A DNA stretch of 16,168 nt from Thiobacillus sp. (GCA_020216925.1 JAIWOL010000024.1:1-16168); one strand, 5' to 3'. Shown: positions 1-8,109, numbered from the stretch's first letter. Numbers and translations: made by a program. The notes: generated by a model not told the origin, from the sequence alone.

Positions 1-26
1 TGTCTTACATGAAGGGCCGGGGCCGG

Positions 27-81
27 CAAAACCGCTGCGGCTGCGCCGCGCCCCATGAATCATGGAACGCGGGGCAGCCGC
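27..81 (-). terminator. Long nested hairpin with T-run downstream of the manC/algA-like gene
   Basis: On the minus strand, outer arms GCGGCTGC (81-74) and GCAGCCGC (44-37) enclose a single C-C mismatch, a CCGCG/CGCGG segment, two positions that pair as G-U in minus-strand RNA, and an inner CCATG/CATGG stem with a 3-nt loop. The hairpin is followed by AGCGGTTTTG. The G-U pairs would be A-C mismatches in plus-strand RNA, which favours a function in the minus transcript. It lies about 40 nt after the stop codon at 122, so it is a reasonable intrinsic terminator, although the T-run is only four bases. Confidence 0.5.
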
Positions 82-121
82 GCAAATTCGCCCTTGCCTG
101 AATTTTTGCCGGCCGGCTGCC

Positions 122-1543
122 TCAGCCCCGCTGATAGATGTCCTCGAAGCGCACGATGTCGTCCTCGCCCAGGTAGCTGCCAGACTGCACCTCGATCATA
201 TGCAGATCGATCTTGCCGGGGTTTTCCAGGCGGTGCGATGTGCCCAGCGGAATATAGGTGGACTGGTTCTCGGTCAGCAGCGTGACCGAGTCGCCGCAAG
301 TGACGCGCGCGGTGCCCGAGACGACGATCCAGTGCTCCGCGCGGTGGTGGTGCATCTGCAGGGAGAGCTTCTCGCCCGGTTTGACCATGATGCGCTTGAC
401 CTGGAAACGCTCGCCGTCGTCGATGCCTTCGTACCAGCCCCAGGGGCGGTAGACCTGTTTGTGGATGAGGTGCTCGCAGCGCTTTTCGGCTTTCAGACGG
501 TCGACCAGCTTCTTCACGTCCTGCACCTGGTCTTTTTTCGCCACCAGCACCACGTCGGCGGTTTCGACGATGACGAGATCGTCCACACCCAGCGCGGCGA
601 CCATGCGGGTTTCGGCGCGAACGAAGTTGTTGCGCGCGTTTTCCAGCATCACGTCGCCGCGGGTGGCGTTGCCGGCTTCGTCTTTCGGGGCCACCTCCCA
701 CAGTGCCGACCAGGCTCCGATGTCGTTCCAGGCCATGTCGGCCGGCACCACGGCAGCGCATGCCGTCTTTTCCATCACGGCGTAGTCGATCGATTCCGAG
801 GGGCAGGCCTCGAAGGACGCCGGGTCGAGACGCACGAAATCCAGATCGTTTTTGGCGGCGTCGAGCGCCGCCCGGCTGGCGTCGAGAATGTCGGGGCGCA
901 GCTTGCCGAGTTCGGCGATGAAATCCGAGGCCCGGAACAGGAACATGCCGCTGTTCCATAAATAGTCGCCGCAAGCGACATAGCCCTGTGCGGTGGCGAG
1001 GTCCGGCTTTTCGACAAAGGCGGCGACCCGGCTGGCTCCCGGGGTGTTGCCGAGCGCCGCCCCTTTCTTGATGTAGCCGTAGCCGGTTTCCGGGGTGGCG
1101 GCCACGATGCCGAAAGTGGTGAGATGGCCGTTTTTCGCAGCGTCGGCCGCCACGCGGATGGCGGCATGGAAGGCGGGGATATCGCCGATGAGATGGTCCG
1201 CCGGGAGCACCAGCATGAGCGCGTCCGGATCGTCACGCGAGAGCATCAGCGCGGCAACGGCAATGGCGGGGGCGGTGTTGCGACCCGCGGGTTCCAGCAC
1301 GATGGCTCGCGGTGCCACGCCGATTTCACGCAGCTGCTCGGCGATCATGAAACGGTGCTCGACGTTGCACACCACCAGCGGTGAGGCGATTTCCGGCATG
1401 TTCGTCAAACGGTCGACAGTGTCCTGCAACAGACTGCGGTCGCTGGCCAGGGGCAAAAGCTGCTTGGGCAGCGCCGCACGGGACAGGGGCCACAGGCGGG
1501 TGCCGGAACCGCCGGAGAGAATCACGGGATGGATCGAAGTCAT
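122..1543 (-). CDS. manC: Mannose-1-phosphate guanylyltransferase / mannose-6-phosphate isomerase (bifunctional, ManC/AlgA family)
   Basis: A cytoplasmic enzyme of 473 residues, the usual size for the type II bifunctional family. It is expected to make GDP-mannose from mannose-1-phosphate and GTP and to interconvert fructose-6-phosphate and mannose-6-phosphate, supplying exopolysaccharide, LPS or glycan synthesis. The nucleotidyltransferase signature GGSGTRLWPLSR is at residues 11-22 and the sugar-nucleotide motif FVEKP at 176-180. The C-terminal cupin isomerase domain has QMHHHRAEHW at 396-405 with metal-binding histidines, and ends in the family-typical EDIYQR. The start at 1543 gives MTSIHPVILSGG, matching the usual family N-terminus; an in-frame ATG at 1594 would add 17 residues without family support. 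No clear Shine-Dalgarno sequence is visible at either start. No other polysaccharide gene is visible in the window, so the pathway context is unknown. The choice of symbol over algA/xanB/cpsB is arbitrary. Confidence 0.95.
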   Translation of the reverse strand: MTSIHPVILSGGSGTRLWPLSRAALPKQLLPLASDRSLLQDTVDRLTNMPEIASPLVVCNVEHRFMIAEQLREIGVAPRAIVLEPAGRNTAPAIAVAALMLSRDDPDALMLVLPADHLIGDIPAFHAAIRVAADAAKNGHLTTFGIVAATPETGYGYIKKGAALGNTPGASRVAAFVEKPDLATAQGYVACGDYLWNSGMFLFRASDFIAELGKLRPDILDASRAALDAAKNDLDFVRLDPASFEACPSESIDYAVMEKTACAAVVPADMAWNDIGAWSALWEVAPKDEAGNATRGDVMLENARNNFVRAETRMVAALGVDDLVIVETADVVLVAKKDQVQDVKKLVDRLKAEKRCEHLIHKQVYRPWGWYEGIDDGERFQVKRIMVKPGEKLSLQMHHHRAEHWIVVSGTARVTCGDSVTLLTENQSTYIPLGTSHRLENPGKIDLHMIEVQSGSYLGEDDIVRFEDIYQRG

Positions 1544-1699
1544 GGTCGCAGGAGTCGGGTCGAGGTTCGGGATCACTGGCAAATTGCATTCCATACGGCG
1601 GCGTCACGACCGCATGGCACGATTGTGCCACGTTTACCGGGACGTTTTTGTTGCAGCGAAAGGATGCCGAAGCGGTACGCTTGTATCATGCGGAGCACG

Positions 1700-1879
1700 C
1701 TCAAGAAGTTTCGGACGGCTCCGTAATTGAGTTCAATACCGGTTTCAGGCTGGCTTCGGTGGGCCAGTCCGGACAGGTAGGTTTCTCTTGCAGCTTATCC
1801 CGGTACGGGGTTTTCCCCAGGCGCTCCTCCTCCTGCCACACCGGGTTTTCAGCGGCGCTCGGTGGCGCCGCTTTTTTTA
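1700..1879 (+). ncRNA. Candidate small RNA ending at a strong intrinsic terminator (boundaries approximate)
   Basis: The textbook terminator at 1851-1879 on the plus strand has no plus-strand protein gene before it, so a short transcript starting between about 1690 and 1790 is the simplest explanation. The sequence ahead of it contains further foldable segments such as GGGG-TTTT-CCCC near 1807-1818. A weak -10-like TATCAT occurs at about 1684-1689, with no good -35. It lacks the SRP RNA core, a tmRNA tag or a recognisable 6S bubble. The 5' end is a guess. Confidence 0.3.
1851..1879 (+). terminator. Strong intrinsic terminator, plus strand
   Basis: The arms AGCGGCG and CGCCGCT form a GC-rich stem around a short loop, directly followed by a run of T residues (TTTTTTTATT). 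This is the clearest terminator in the window. It points opposite to all the protein genes, so it does not serve clpA or manC. Confidence 0.8.
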
Positions 1880-2067
1880 TTGCGCCATCAAGATTGCGCA
1901 ATCAAGGCAAGCCTCAAAAGGCGCGCGCACGGCAGGCTTTGAAGCTGGCCTGTCGGCAGACCTGCCCGCCTAATGTCCGCTCCCCGCAAGCGCCCGTGAG
2001 CCTGTGTGGGCGCGCATCCTCCCGCGCACGCGCCGCACCTGGCCGCAGCGCATTGTCGGTTGGCATG

Positions 2068-4326
2068 TTAAGCGGCGACCGCTTCCTCGTAACCGAGTTT
2101 CACCTGGCCGTTGGCGTCAAGGTCGATGATGACCTTGCCGCCGCCGGCAAGCCGGCCAAACAGCAGCTCGTCCGCCAGCGCACGGCGGATGGTGTCCTGG
2201 ATCAGCCGGGCCATGGGACGCGCGCCCATTTTCGGATCGAAACCGTGCCTGCCAAGGTAGGACTTGAGCGCATCGGTGAACACCGCCTCGACCTTCTTCT
2301 CGTGGAGCTGCTCTTCGAGCTGCATCAGGAACTTGTCGACCACCTGCAGGATGACCGGCTCGTCGAGCGGCGCGAAGGGGATGATCGCGTCGAGGCGGTT
2401 GCGGAATTCGGGCGTGAACATGCGCTTGATGTCCTCCATTTCGTCGCCGCGCTCGCGCGCATTGGAAAAGCCGATGGTGGCCTTGTTGAGCGTTTCTGCC
2501 CCCGCGTTGGTGGTCATGATGAGCACCACGTTGCGGAAATCCGCCTTGCGGCCATTGGTGTCGGTGAGCGTGCCGTGGTCCATCACCTGCAACAGCACAT
2601 TGAAGATGTCCGGATGCGCCTTTTCGATTTCATCCAGCAGAACAACCGCATAGGGATGCTTGTTGACCTGTTCCGTGAGCAGGCCGCCCTGATCGAACCC
2701 GACATAGCCGGGCGGCGCGCCGATGAGGCGGCTGACGGCATGGCGCTCCATGTATTCGGACATGTCGAAGCGGATCAGCTCCACGCCGAGCACATAGGCG
2801 AGCTGGCGCGCCACTTCGGTCTTGCCGACGCCGGTGGGGCCGGAAAAAAGGAAGCTGCCGATGGGTTTCTGCGGATTGCCGAGGCCGGAACGCGACATCT
2901 TGATCGCCGCTGTCAGCGCGTCGATGGCTGCGTCCTGGCCAAATACCGTGGCCTTGAGGTCGCGGTCGAGCTTGGCGAGCGAGGATTTGTCGTCGGTCGA
3001 CACGCTCTTGGGCGGAATGCGCGCGATCTTGGCGATGATGTCCTCGATTTCCTTGGGCGTGATGACACGTTTTTGCCGCGACTTGGGCAGGATGCGCTGG
3101 GCGGCGCCGGCTTCGTCTATGACGTCGATGGCCTTGTCCGGCAGGTGGCGGTCGTTGATGTAGCGCGCCGCCAGCTGGGCGGCGGTGGTCAGCGCCGCTG
3201 CCGTGTATTTGACGCCGTGGTGATCCTCGAATCGCGACTTGAGCCCGCGCAGGATGGCCACGGTTTCAGCGACCGAGGGCTCGGGCACGTCGATTTTCTG
3301 GAAGCGCCGCGAGAGCGCGTGATCCTTTTCGAAAATGCCGCGGTATTCGCTGTAGGTGGTGGCGCCAATGCAGCGCAGCTGGCCGGACGACAGCGCCGGC
3401 TTGAGCAGGTTGGAAGCGTCGAGCGTGCCGCCCGAGGCTGCGCCGGCGCCGATCAGGGTGTGGATTTCATCGATGAAAAGGATGGCGCGCTGGTTGTCGG
3501 CCAGTTGCTTCAACACGCCTTTGAGGCGTTGTTCAAAGTCACCCCGGTACTTGGTGCCGGCGAGCAGCGCGCCCATGTCGAGGGCGTATACCGTGCTCTG
3601 CGCCAGGATTTCGGGCACCGAACCTTCGATGATGCGGCGCGCCAGGCCTTCGGCGATGGCGGTTTTGCCGACCCCGGCCTCGCCTACCAGCAGCGGATTG
3701 TTCTTGCGGCGGCGGCAGAGGGTCTGGATCACGCGCTCCAGTTCATGATCGCGCCCGATGAGCGGATCGATCTTGCCGGCCAGCGCCTGGGCGTTGAGAT
3801 TCTGCGCAAAGCTGTCGAGCGGCGAGGCCTGCCCGGATTCGGCGTTGGGCTCGGCGGCGGGTTCGTCCGGGCGGGGAGCGGGTTCGCCCTGCGGGGTCTT
3901 GGTGATGCCGTGGGAGATGAAATTGACGATGTCGAGCCGGGTTACCCCCTGCTGCGACAGGAAATACACGGCGTGCGAATCCTTTTCGCCAAATACGGCG
4001 ACCAGCACGTTGGCACCGGTGACTTCTTTTTTGCCCGAGGACTGCACGTGCAGGATGGCGCGCTGGATCACGCGCTGGAAGCCGAGGGTAGGCTGGGTGT
4101 CGACCTCGCCCTCGCCGCCGACCTTGGGCGTGTGCTCGTCGATGAACCTGCCGATCTGCTCGCGCATGACGTCGAGATTGGCCCCGCAGGCGCGCAGCAC
4201 TTCGGCGGCGGAGGGATTGTCCAGCATCGCCAGCAGCAGGTGCTCCACCGAAATGAATTCGTGGCGCTTCTGCCGTGCATCCATGAACGCCATGTGCAGC
4301 GTAACTTCGAGTTCCTGGGCAATCAT
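2068..4326 (-). CDS. clpA: ATP-dependent Clp protease ATP-binding subunit ClpA
   Basis: The AAA+ unfoldase that feeds substrates to ClpP, and takes N-degron substrates from ClpS. It has 752 residues, close to the ~758 of E. coli ClpA. The N-terminal Clp repeat domain covers roughly 1-142, followed by an acidic linker. Module D1 has Walker A GEAGVGKT (215-222) and Walker B ILFIDE (282-287). Module D2 has Walker A GPTGVGKT (496-503) and Walker B VVLLDE (561-566). The tripeptide IGF at 618-620 sits at the ClpP-docking loop, where E. coli ClpA has IGL. Translation starts at the ATG immediately after the clpS TAG with no intervening base. A strong ribosome-binding site (GGAGGAGAG) lies inside the end of clpS, so the two are translationally coupled. 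ClpP is not in this window. Confidence 0.97.
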   Translation of the reverse strand: MIAQELEVTLHMAFMDARQKRHEFISVEHLLLAMLDNPSAAEVLRACGANLDVMREQIGRFIDEHTPKVGGEGEVDTQPTLGFQRVIQRAILHVQSSGKKEVTGANVLVAVFGEKDSHAVYFLSQQGVTRLDIVNFISHGITKTPQGEPAPRPDEPAAEPNAESGQASPLDSFAQNLNAQALAGKIDPLIGRDHELERVIQTLCRRRKNNPLLVGEAGVGKTAIAEGLARRIIEGSVPEILAQSTVYALDMGALLAGTKYRGDFEQRLKGVLKQLADNQRAILFIDEIHTLIGAGAASGGTLDASNLLKPALSSGQLRCIGATTYSEYRGIFEKDHALSRRFQKIDVPEPSVAETVAILRGLKSRFEDHHGVKYTAAALTTAAQLAARYINDRHLPDKAIDVIDEAGAAQRILPKSRQKRVITPKEIEDIIAKIARIPPKSVSTDDKSSLAKLDRDLKATVFGQDAAIDALTAAIKMSRSGLGNPQKPIGSFLFSGPTGVGKTEVARQLAYVLGVELIRFDMSEYMERHAVSRLIGAPPGYVGFDQGGLLTEQVNKHPYAVVLLDEIEKAHPDIFNVLLQVMDHGTLTDTNGRKADFRNVVLIMTTNAGAETLNKATIGFSNARERGDEMEDIKRMFTPEFRNRLDAIIPFAPLDEPVILQVVDKFLMQLEEQLHEKKVEAVFTDALKSYLGRHGFDPKMGARPMARLIQDTIRRALADELLFGRLAGGGKVIIDLDANGQVKLGYEEAVAA

Positions 4327-4635
4327 CTAACTCTCCTCCATCGTACATTGCAGCGGATGCTGATGCTGCCGTGCAAAATCCACCACTTGCTCGACCTTGG
4401 TGTGGGCAATGTCCCGGGGGTACACCCCGCACACTCCCACACCCTCAGTATGCACTTTGAGCATGATCTGCGTCGCCCGTTCTTGGTCGATGCCGAAAAA
4501 CTTTTTGAGGACGTATACGACGAATTCCATCGGCGTGTAGTCGTCATTGAGCAGCAGAACCTTGTACAGCGGCGGCGGTTTCGCCCGGGTTGCAACCGGT
4601 TCCAGTAGGGTAGTGCTTTCTTGCTTGGTTGCCAT
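4327..4635 (-). CDS. clpS: ATP-dependent Clp protease adaptor protein ClpS
   Basis: A small adaptor (102 residues) that binds N-terminal destabilising residues and delivers the proteins to ClpA. An unstructured N-terminal tail of about 22 residues precedes the folded core. The N-degron pocket residues are visible: Asn30, Asp31 and Asp32 in the NDDYTPMEF motif, the gatekeeper-like Met36, and His62 in KVHTEG, matching E. coli N34, D35, D36, M40 and H66. The stop TAG abuts the ATG of clpA, the usual clpS-clpA arrangement. The ribosome-binding site is weak. A candidate promoter lies about 30-57 nt upstream of the start. Confidence 0.97.
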   Translation of the reverse strand: MATKQESTTLLEPVATRAKPPPLYKVLLLNDDYTPMEFVVYVLKKFFGIDQERATQIMLKVHTEGVGVCGVYPRDIAHTKVEQVVDFARQHQHPLQCTMEES

Positions 4636-4664
4636 AGCCGGAATAAGCCTTGGATACAGGCCTT

Positions 4665-4692
4665 ATTTTGAGGACACGGAGGGAATTATCAA
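4665..4692 (-). promoter_or_regulatory. Candidate sigma70-type promoter for clpSA
   Basis: On the minus strand TTGATA (4692-4687, five of six matches to the -35 consensus) is followed after 16 nt by CAAAAT (4670-4665, four of six matches to the -10 consensus). Predicted transcription would start about 20 nt before the clpS ATG. This is an AT-richer island in a GC-rich spacer. It is a visual match only. Confidence 0.4.
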
Positions 4693-4741
4693 GCCCGGCG
4701 GCAGTAGGGCCAAGACGGGCGGCGTGGCAACAGCCCGGAGT

Positions 4742-4763
4742 GCCCGCGGCGGACGCCGCGGGC
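4742..4763 (-). terminator. GC-rich hairpin just after the 91-aa small gene
   Basis: The arms GCCCGCGGC and GCCGCGGGC form a perfect 9-bp stem with a GGAC/GTCC loop, starting 8 nt after the stop codon of the small gene at 4771. There is no T-run on either strand, so it could be a factor-dependent terminator or an RNA 3'-end stabiliser rather than an intrinsic terminator. Confidence 0.35.
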
Positions 4764-4770
4764 GGAGGGA

Positions 4771-5046
4771 TTACTTGTCGGTTTTGTCTTTCTTTTCGGC
4801 CTTTGCCGCCGCCTTGGCAGCCCTTTCGGCGTCCCTCTGCTTGATCTCGGCCATGCGTTCGCGCCACTCGGCGAGGTCTTCATCTTCGATCTGCAACTGG
4901 ATCGCAGCGGCTTCCAGCGGGGTCAGCTTGTTGTCCAGCATCCGCCGCATGAGTTTGCCGCGCGAACGCGAGAGCAGGCGTTCGGTCTGGGCCGTGGAAA
5001 GCTTGCTGGCTTTTTCGAGGTATTCGTCTGAAGGTGTTTTGGCCAT
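4771..5046 (-). CDS. Small charged hypothetical protein, 91 aa
   Basis: I do not recognise a named family. The 91-residue protein has no signal peptide or membrane segment and looks cytoplasmic and almost wholly helical. Residues 1-55 contain KLMRRMLDNKLTPLEAAAIQ. Residues 56-91 form a highly charged, Ala/Lys-rich helix or coiled-coil tail ending in KKDKTDK. Translation starts at ATG 5046, preceded by AGGGAAC at suitable spacing. It sits between the coiled-coil gene and clpS in the same direction, 66 nt after the former and with a hairpin and a candidate promoter separating it from clpSA. It is probably its own unit or the tail of the upstream operon. The gene is credible from its ribosome-binding site, GC-rich third positions and lack of overlap, but its function is unknown. 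Confidence 0.75.
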   Translation of the reverse strand: MAKTPSDEYLEKASKLSTAQTERLLSRSRGKLMRRMLDNKLTPLEAAAIQLQIEDEDLAEWRERMAEIKQRDAERAAKAAAKAEKKDKTDK

Positions 5047-5090
5047 GGTTAAGTTCCCTGTAAGGTTGGAGATTCCGCCCTTGGAAGATT

Positions 5091-5114
5091 AGCGCGAAAA
5101 TCGCTTTTCGCGCT
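5091..5114 (-). terminator. Perfect palindrome at the end of the porin/ankyrin/coiled-coil operon
   Basis: The arms AGCGCGAAAA and TTTTCGCGCT are separated by TCGC, giving a 10-bp stem overlapping the TAG stop of the coiled-coil gene. An alternative smaller hairpin on the minus strand, CGC-GAAAA-GCG followed by ATTTTCG, would look like a short intrinsic terminator. It marks a plausible end of the six-gene operon before the small gene at 5046. Confidence 0.45.
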
Positions 5115-5763
5115 ACCTCGGCTGTGTTAAGGCCGCATCGGAGGCCGACAACTTTTCGCGGTCGGCCGCATCGCGCCAGGTTTCCAGCAGATTTTCCACC
5201 TCCACGCGCCTGAGTCCGGTGAACGGCTCGGCCTGCGCCAGCGCGTCCTGGCAGGTTTTGTCACGGTATTTCACCATCATTTCGCGCGACAGCGTGTAGA
5301 GCCTGCCATTGTGCGTGCGGCATACACCGAGCGCCTGCTGGACTCCCTTCAGTTGCGACTCGACCCCCTTTTTGGCGGATTCGGTCTGCGCCAGCGTCTG
5401 CGACGCGGCCTGGAGACTCGTCTGCGCCTGGGCAAGCCTGGCCTCGGTTTCCGCCAGCCGCGCCTTGATCGATTCGATCTCCCCCTGTGCGGCCTTGAGA
5501 TCGCGCTCGGCGCGGCTGCGCGCGGCGCGTTCGCCCGAAAGTTTCTTTGCCGCCGTTTTCGCCTTGTCGAGCTCGCGCTCGAGTTTGTCCTTGTCAGCCA
5601 GTGCTGCGGCCTTTTCCTGTTCGGCCTGCACGCGTGACTGCTCCACCTGCTGTATCTGCTGCTGCATGCGGCGCAGCAACTGCTTTTCGCGGTTCTCCGT
5701 GGAAGCCTGCGCCGGCATGGCGCCCAGGGCAAGGATCAGGGCGTAGAGAATAACGGGTTTCAT
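5113..5763 (-). CDS. Exported coiled-coil protein of unknown function
   Basis: A 216-residue protein. A signal peptide covers residues 1-20 with a likely cleavage after AQA, so it should be periplasmic. Residues about 22-145 are a long Glu/Gln/Ala/Lys/Arg-rich coiled coil. A compact C-terminal part (about 146-205) holds two cysteines, Cys148 and Cys171, that could form a disulphide, and ends in a helix LRRVEVENLLETWRDAADRE. Its ATG overlaps the TGA of the ankyrin gene by an ATGA tetranucleotide, so it is translationally coupled to it and lies last in the porin/TonB cluster. I infer a structural or tethering role with the neighbouring envelope proteins. Database hits to chromosome-segregation or repair ATPases would probably reflect only the coiled coil. 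Confidence 0.8.
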   Translation of the reverse strand: MKPVILYALILALGAMPAQASTENREKQLLRRMQQQIQQVEQSRVQAEQEKAAALADKDKLERELDKAKTAAKKLSGERAARSRAERDLKAAQGEIESIKARLAETEARLAQAQTSLQAASQTLAQTESAKKGVESQLKGVQQALGVCRTHNGRLYTLSREMMVKYRDKTCQDALAQAEPFTGLRRVEVENLLETWRDAADREKLSASDAALTQPR

Positions 5764-6566
5764 CTGGACGACTCCGCACTAAGCCGACCGGGGTCGGCAC
5801 CCAGTTTCAACAGCAGGCGCACCATGTCCTGATCGTTGTACGCCGAAGCCAGCCACAGCGGGGAATGCAGGTAGCGGTTGCCGGATTCGATCGGCGCACC
5901 TGCGCGCACCAGCATTTCCACCATGTCGCCCTGCGCCGTGGTAGCGGCTAGCGCCAGCGGCGTCAGCCCGTCGCGGTCGTACAGGCCGAATCCGGAACGG
6001 GCGCGCGCCAGCTCGGTTGCAATGTCGAGGCGTCGCAGCCGAACTGCGCTGTGCAGCGCAGTATCTCCGTCGACGTTGCGGATGTAGGAGTCGGCGCCCG
6101 CCCGCAGCAGCATGCGCACCAGCAGCAGGCTGCCCTGCCGCACCGCCAGGCCCAGCGGCGTGAAGCCCCGCCCGCGGACGTCGGCGTGAGCACCGGCGTC
6201 CAGCAGCAGCTGGACCAGTTCGGGGTTGTCCTGCTGGACGGCGAGCAGCAGCGCGCTGTCGCGCTGCACATCCTGCGCGTTGGGATTGACGCCGCGCTTG
6301 AGCAGCGCGCGCACGGTTTCGGCATCGCCTGCGCGCACCGCGTCCATCAGCGCCCGTTCCTCGCGCTGGGGCAGGCGTGGCGGCAGGTAATTGCCGTCGG
6401 CCTGGATGATCTCAAACCGCTCGGGCAGGTGGCCGCTGCGCGCCCGCGGCGGCGCGGATTGTGACGACGGCACGATCCAGTCAAGCTCGCTCGTCTCCCA
6501 CGGCTCGATCGCCCAGGCGCACGGCGCAAGGAAAAGGCCGGCCAGCAGCAGTCTAGAAGCGCGCAT
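5760..6566 (-). CDS. Exported ankyrin-repeat protein
   Basis: A 268-residue protein with a signal peptide (MRASRLLLAGLFLAPCAWA, cleavage after about 19), so a periplasmic location is expected. After a short linker, residues about 70-262 form around six ankyrin repeats, with recognisable ELVQLLLDAGAHADVR, GFTPLGLAVRQGSLLLVRML, GDTALHSAVRL, GLTPLALAA and SPLWLASAYNDQDMVRLLL elements. Ankyrin repeats mediate protein-protein contacts; the partner is probably encoded in the same operon. The start at 6566 was chosen because it begins the signal peptide; the frame is open further upstream but would lose it. The start lies inside the porin gene (14-nt overlap) and the stop overlaps the next start by ATGA, so all three genes should be co-translated. 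A periplasmic ankyrin protein next to a porin and TonB-ExbBD genes is unusual. Confidence 0.88.
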   Translation of the reverse strand: MRASRLLLAGLFLAPCAWAIEPWETSELDWIVPSSQSAPPRARSGHLPERFEIIQADGNYLPPRLPQREERALMDAVRAGDAETVRALLKRGVNPNAQDVQRDSALLLAVQQDNPELVQLLLDAGAHADVRGRGFTPLGLAVRQGSLLLVRMLLRAGADSYIRNVDGDTALHSAVRLRRLDIATELARARSGFGLYDRDGLTPLALAATTAQGDMVEMLVRAGAPIESGNRYLHSPLWLASAYNDQDMVRLLLKLGADPGRLSAESSR

Positions 6567-8109
6567 TGAGGTCGAGCTGCAACACGTCGATGGACAGGGG
6601 CAGTCCGCTGATCTGGTCGGATGACATCCAGCGCGCCGACAGCCAGATGTTCTTGTCGAGGCCGTAGGCACCGCCAATCATGAAGCCTTTGTGATTGGTA
6701 CCGCCGAGGTGGAAGTCCGAGTCGGTGAAGGCGTCGAGCACCGCGTCGCGCTGCAGGTAACGGTAGCCGACGAAGGCCTGCCATTCGTGACGCAGGCTGG
6801 TCCGGGGGTAGCCGACGGTGAGCTTGGCCTGGTAGCCGTCGACCTCTTTTTTGAGGCTTTGCCCGGTGCGGGCGAGAATCTCGCCACGGTCGAAGCCGAT
6901 GTTGCGCGCCCAGTCGAAGGAACCGATCACGTGGACAGGGTCGAACTGCGCGAAATCCGCCACCAGGGTGAGGTTGGCGATACGGTAGTCGGATGCCAGC
7001 GCCCAGAGATTGGTGGTTGCGTTGCCGTCATTGTCGATATTGAACAGGCTGTTGCCCTTTTGCCGGAACTGCGGCGCAGTGGCGTTGTTGAAAGTGTCGT
7101 TGAGCGCGGGGTTGCGGATGCCGGCAATGTTCTGGTAGTGATAGTAGGCCGCGCCCAGCTTGAAGCGCTGGTGCACGTTTGGCGTCCATTCCATGCCCAT
7201 CTGCGCGCCATAGAGCCATTTGTCGCGTGCCTTCACAGCGGTGCTGGCCTCGATCTCCTGGAGCGGAAACACGCCCGCCGCGACAAAGGGCTTGAACACT
7301 CCCTCGGCTTTCGCCCACGGCGTGTAGCGGACGGCGGCGCCTTCGAAGTTGAGGTCGTCGTCCCACACCAGGTCGGTGCCGAAGAAGGGGTTGGGAATGC
7401 GGCCCGCGCTGATGCTCAGGTCGTCGAGCGGGGTCAGCTTGAGGAACGCCCGGTCGAGCACGAGCGTGTATTTGTTGCCCGTCGTACCCAGCGTCTGGTT
7501 GGTCGAAACCGGGTCGGCTGTGTTGCCGGTGGTGATGCGCACCCCGGCGTCGACCATGGACGTGACGTTCGCATTGAGCCCCAGCCGCAGGCGGATGCGC
7601 TCGCGGTGGCGATCTTCAAGGGTGTTGGAAATGTTCTGGCCGGCGGACTGGAAGACGGCTTCGGGCGCGTTGTTTTTGGAGAACAGGTCAGCCTGGTAGC
7701 GCACGCGGATATCGCCGTCCCATTTCAGCCTGTCCAGCCATTCCGGCACGGCGTTGACGTCGCCCCAGCGTTCGAGCTTGGCCTGCGCCACCACTTCCTG
7801 CCGCACCTGTTCGCGGATTTCGCGTTTGACGGTTTCCGGCACGTAGGTGACGCGCACCACGCCTTTTTCGGCTTCGGCCTCGGCGGCTTTCTGCTGCGCG
7901 GCCTTTTCCGCCGCCTGCTGTTTTGCCTTGGCGAGCATGGCGTCGGCGGCGTCCTGCTTCAGCACGCCCTGCTCCACCAGCAACTGGATGAGGTTGAGCG
8001 TGGTCTCGTGCAGCATTGCCACGCGCGCGCGGTCGTCGTCGGCGGCCCAGACCGGGCCGGTACAGGCAGCGCTGACAGCGAGGGTCAGCAGGGTTTTACG
8101 CAGTTTCAT
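6553..8109 (-). CDS. Putative outer-membrane porin (Porin_5-like) with helical N-terminal region
   Basis: A 518-residue protein with a signal peptide (MKLRKTLLTL to PVWA, cleavage near residue 22). Residues about 25-115 are predicted helical and rich in Ala, Gln, Glu and Lys (KAKQQAAEKAAQQKAAEAEA), suggesting a periplasmic coiled coil. From about residue 125 (WDGDIRVRYQAD) the pattern becomes that of an outer-membrane beta barrel, with alternating strands and a terminal Phe (DLNARF) as in outer-membrane proteins recognised by the Bam complex. The general architecture matches the uncharacterised putative porin family (Pfam Porin_5). There is no TonB box or plug domain, so it is not a classical TonB-dependent receptor despite its neighbours. 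The start at 8109 has a good ribosome-binding site (AAAGAGGAAAG). It is separated from tonB by a 110-nt spacer holding a repeat hairpin, and overlaps the ankyrin gene by 14 nt. Confidence 0.85.
   Translation of the reverse strand: MKLRKTLLTLAVSAACTGPVWAADDDRARVAMLHETTLNLIQLLVEQGVLKQDAADAMLAKAKQQAAEKAAQQKAAEAEAEKGVVRVTYVPETVKREIREQVRQEVVAQAKLERWGDVNAVPEWLDRLKWDGDIRVRYQADLFSKNNAPEAVFQSAGQNISNTLEDRHRERIRLRLGLNANVTSMVDAGVRITTGNTADPVSTNQTLGTTGNKYTLVLDRAFLKLTPLDDLSISAGRIPNPFFGTDLVWDDDLNFEGAAVRYTPWAKAEGVFKPFVAAGVFPLQEIEASTAVKARDKWLYGAQMGMEWTPNVHQRFKLGAAYYHYQNIAGIRNPALNDTFNNATAPQFRQKGNSLFNIDNDGNATTNLWALASDYRIANLTLVADFAQFDPVHVIGSFDWARNIGFDRGEILARTGQSLKKEVDGYQAKLTVGYPRTSLRHEWQAFVGYRYLQRDAVLDAFTDSDFHLGGTNHKGFMIGGAYGLDKNIWLSARWMSSDQISGLPLSIDVLQLDLNARF

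Larger units (their letters stand above)
1544..2067. other. 524-bp non-coding spacer between the clpA 3' end and the manC start
   Basis: The spacer holds the region upstream of manC, a strong plus-strand terminator at 1851-1879 and a GC-rich stretch after the clpA stop. A small inverted pair CGGAGC/GGCTCCG occurs around 1691-1723, and the palindrome ATTGCGCAAT follows the terminator. I see no tRNA, no known riboswitch core and no gene on the plus strand that would obviously use the terminator. A 66-codon minus-strand frame (1901-1701) exists but I do not accept it as a gene, because its first codons are formed by the terminator hairpin. The best interpretation is a leader region plus a possible small RNA on the plus strand. 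Confidence 0.5.

Noticed and set aside
1701..1901. Minus-strand 66-codon frame in the clpA-manC spacer
   Set aside because: GC-rich third positions in the first half make it tempting, but its N-terminal codons are formed by the plus-strand terminator hairpin. There is no ribosome-binding site and no recognised family. It remains a low-probability small protein.
1381..4608. Plus-strand open frame of 1075 codons
   Set aside because: It lies antisense to manC, clpS and clpA, whose protein families are unmistakable. Long antisense frames are expected in DNA this GC-rich, and its translation is low-complexity with no recognisable domain.
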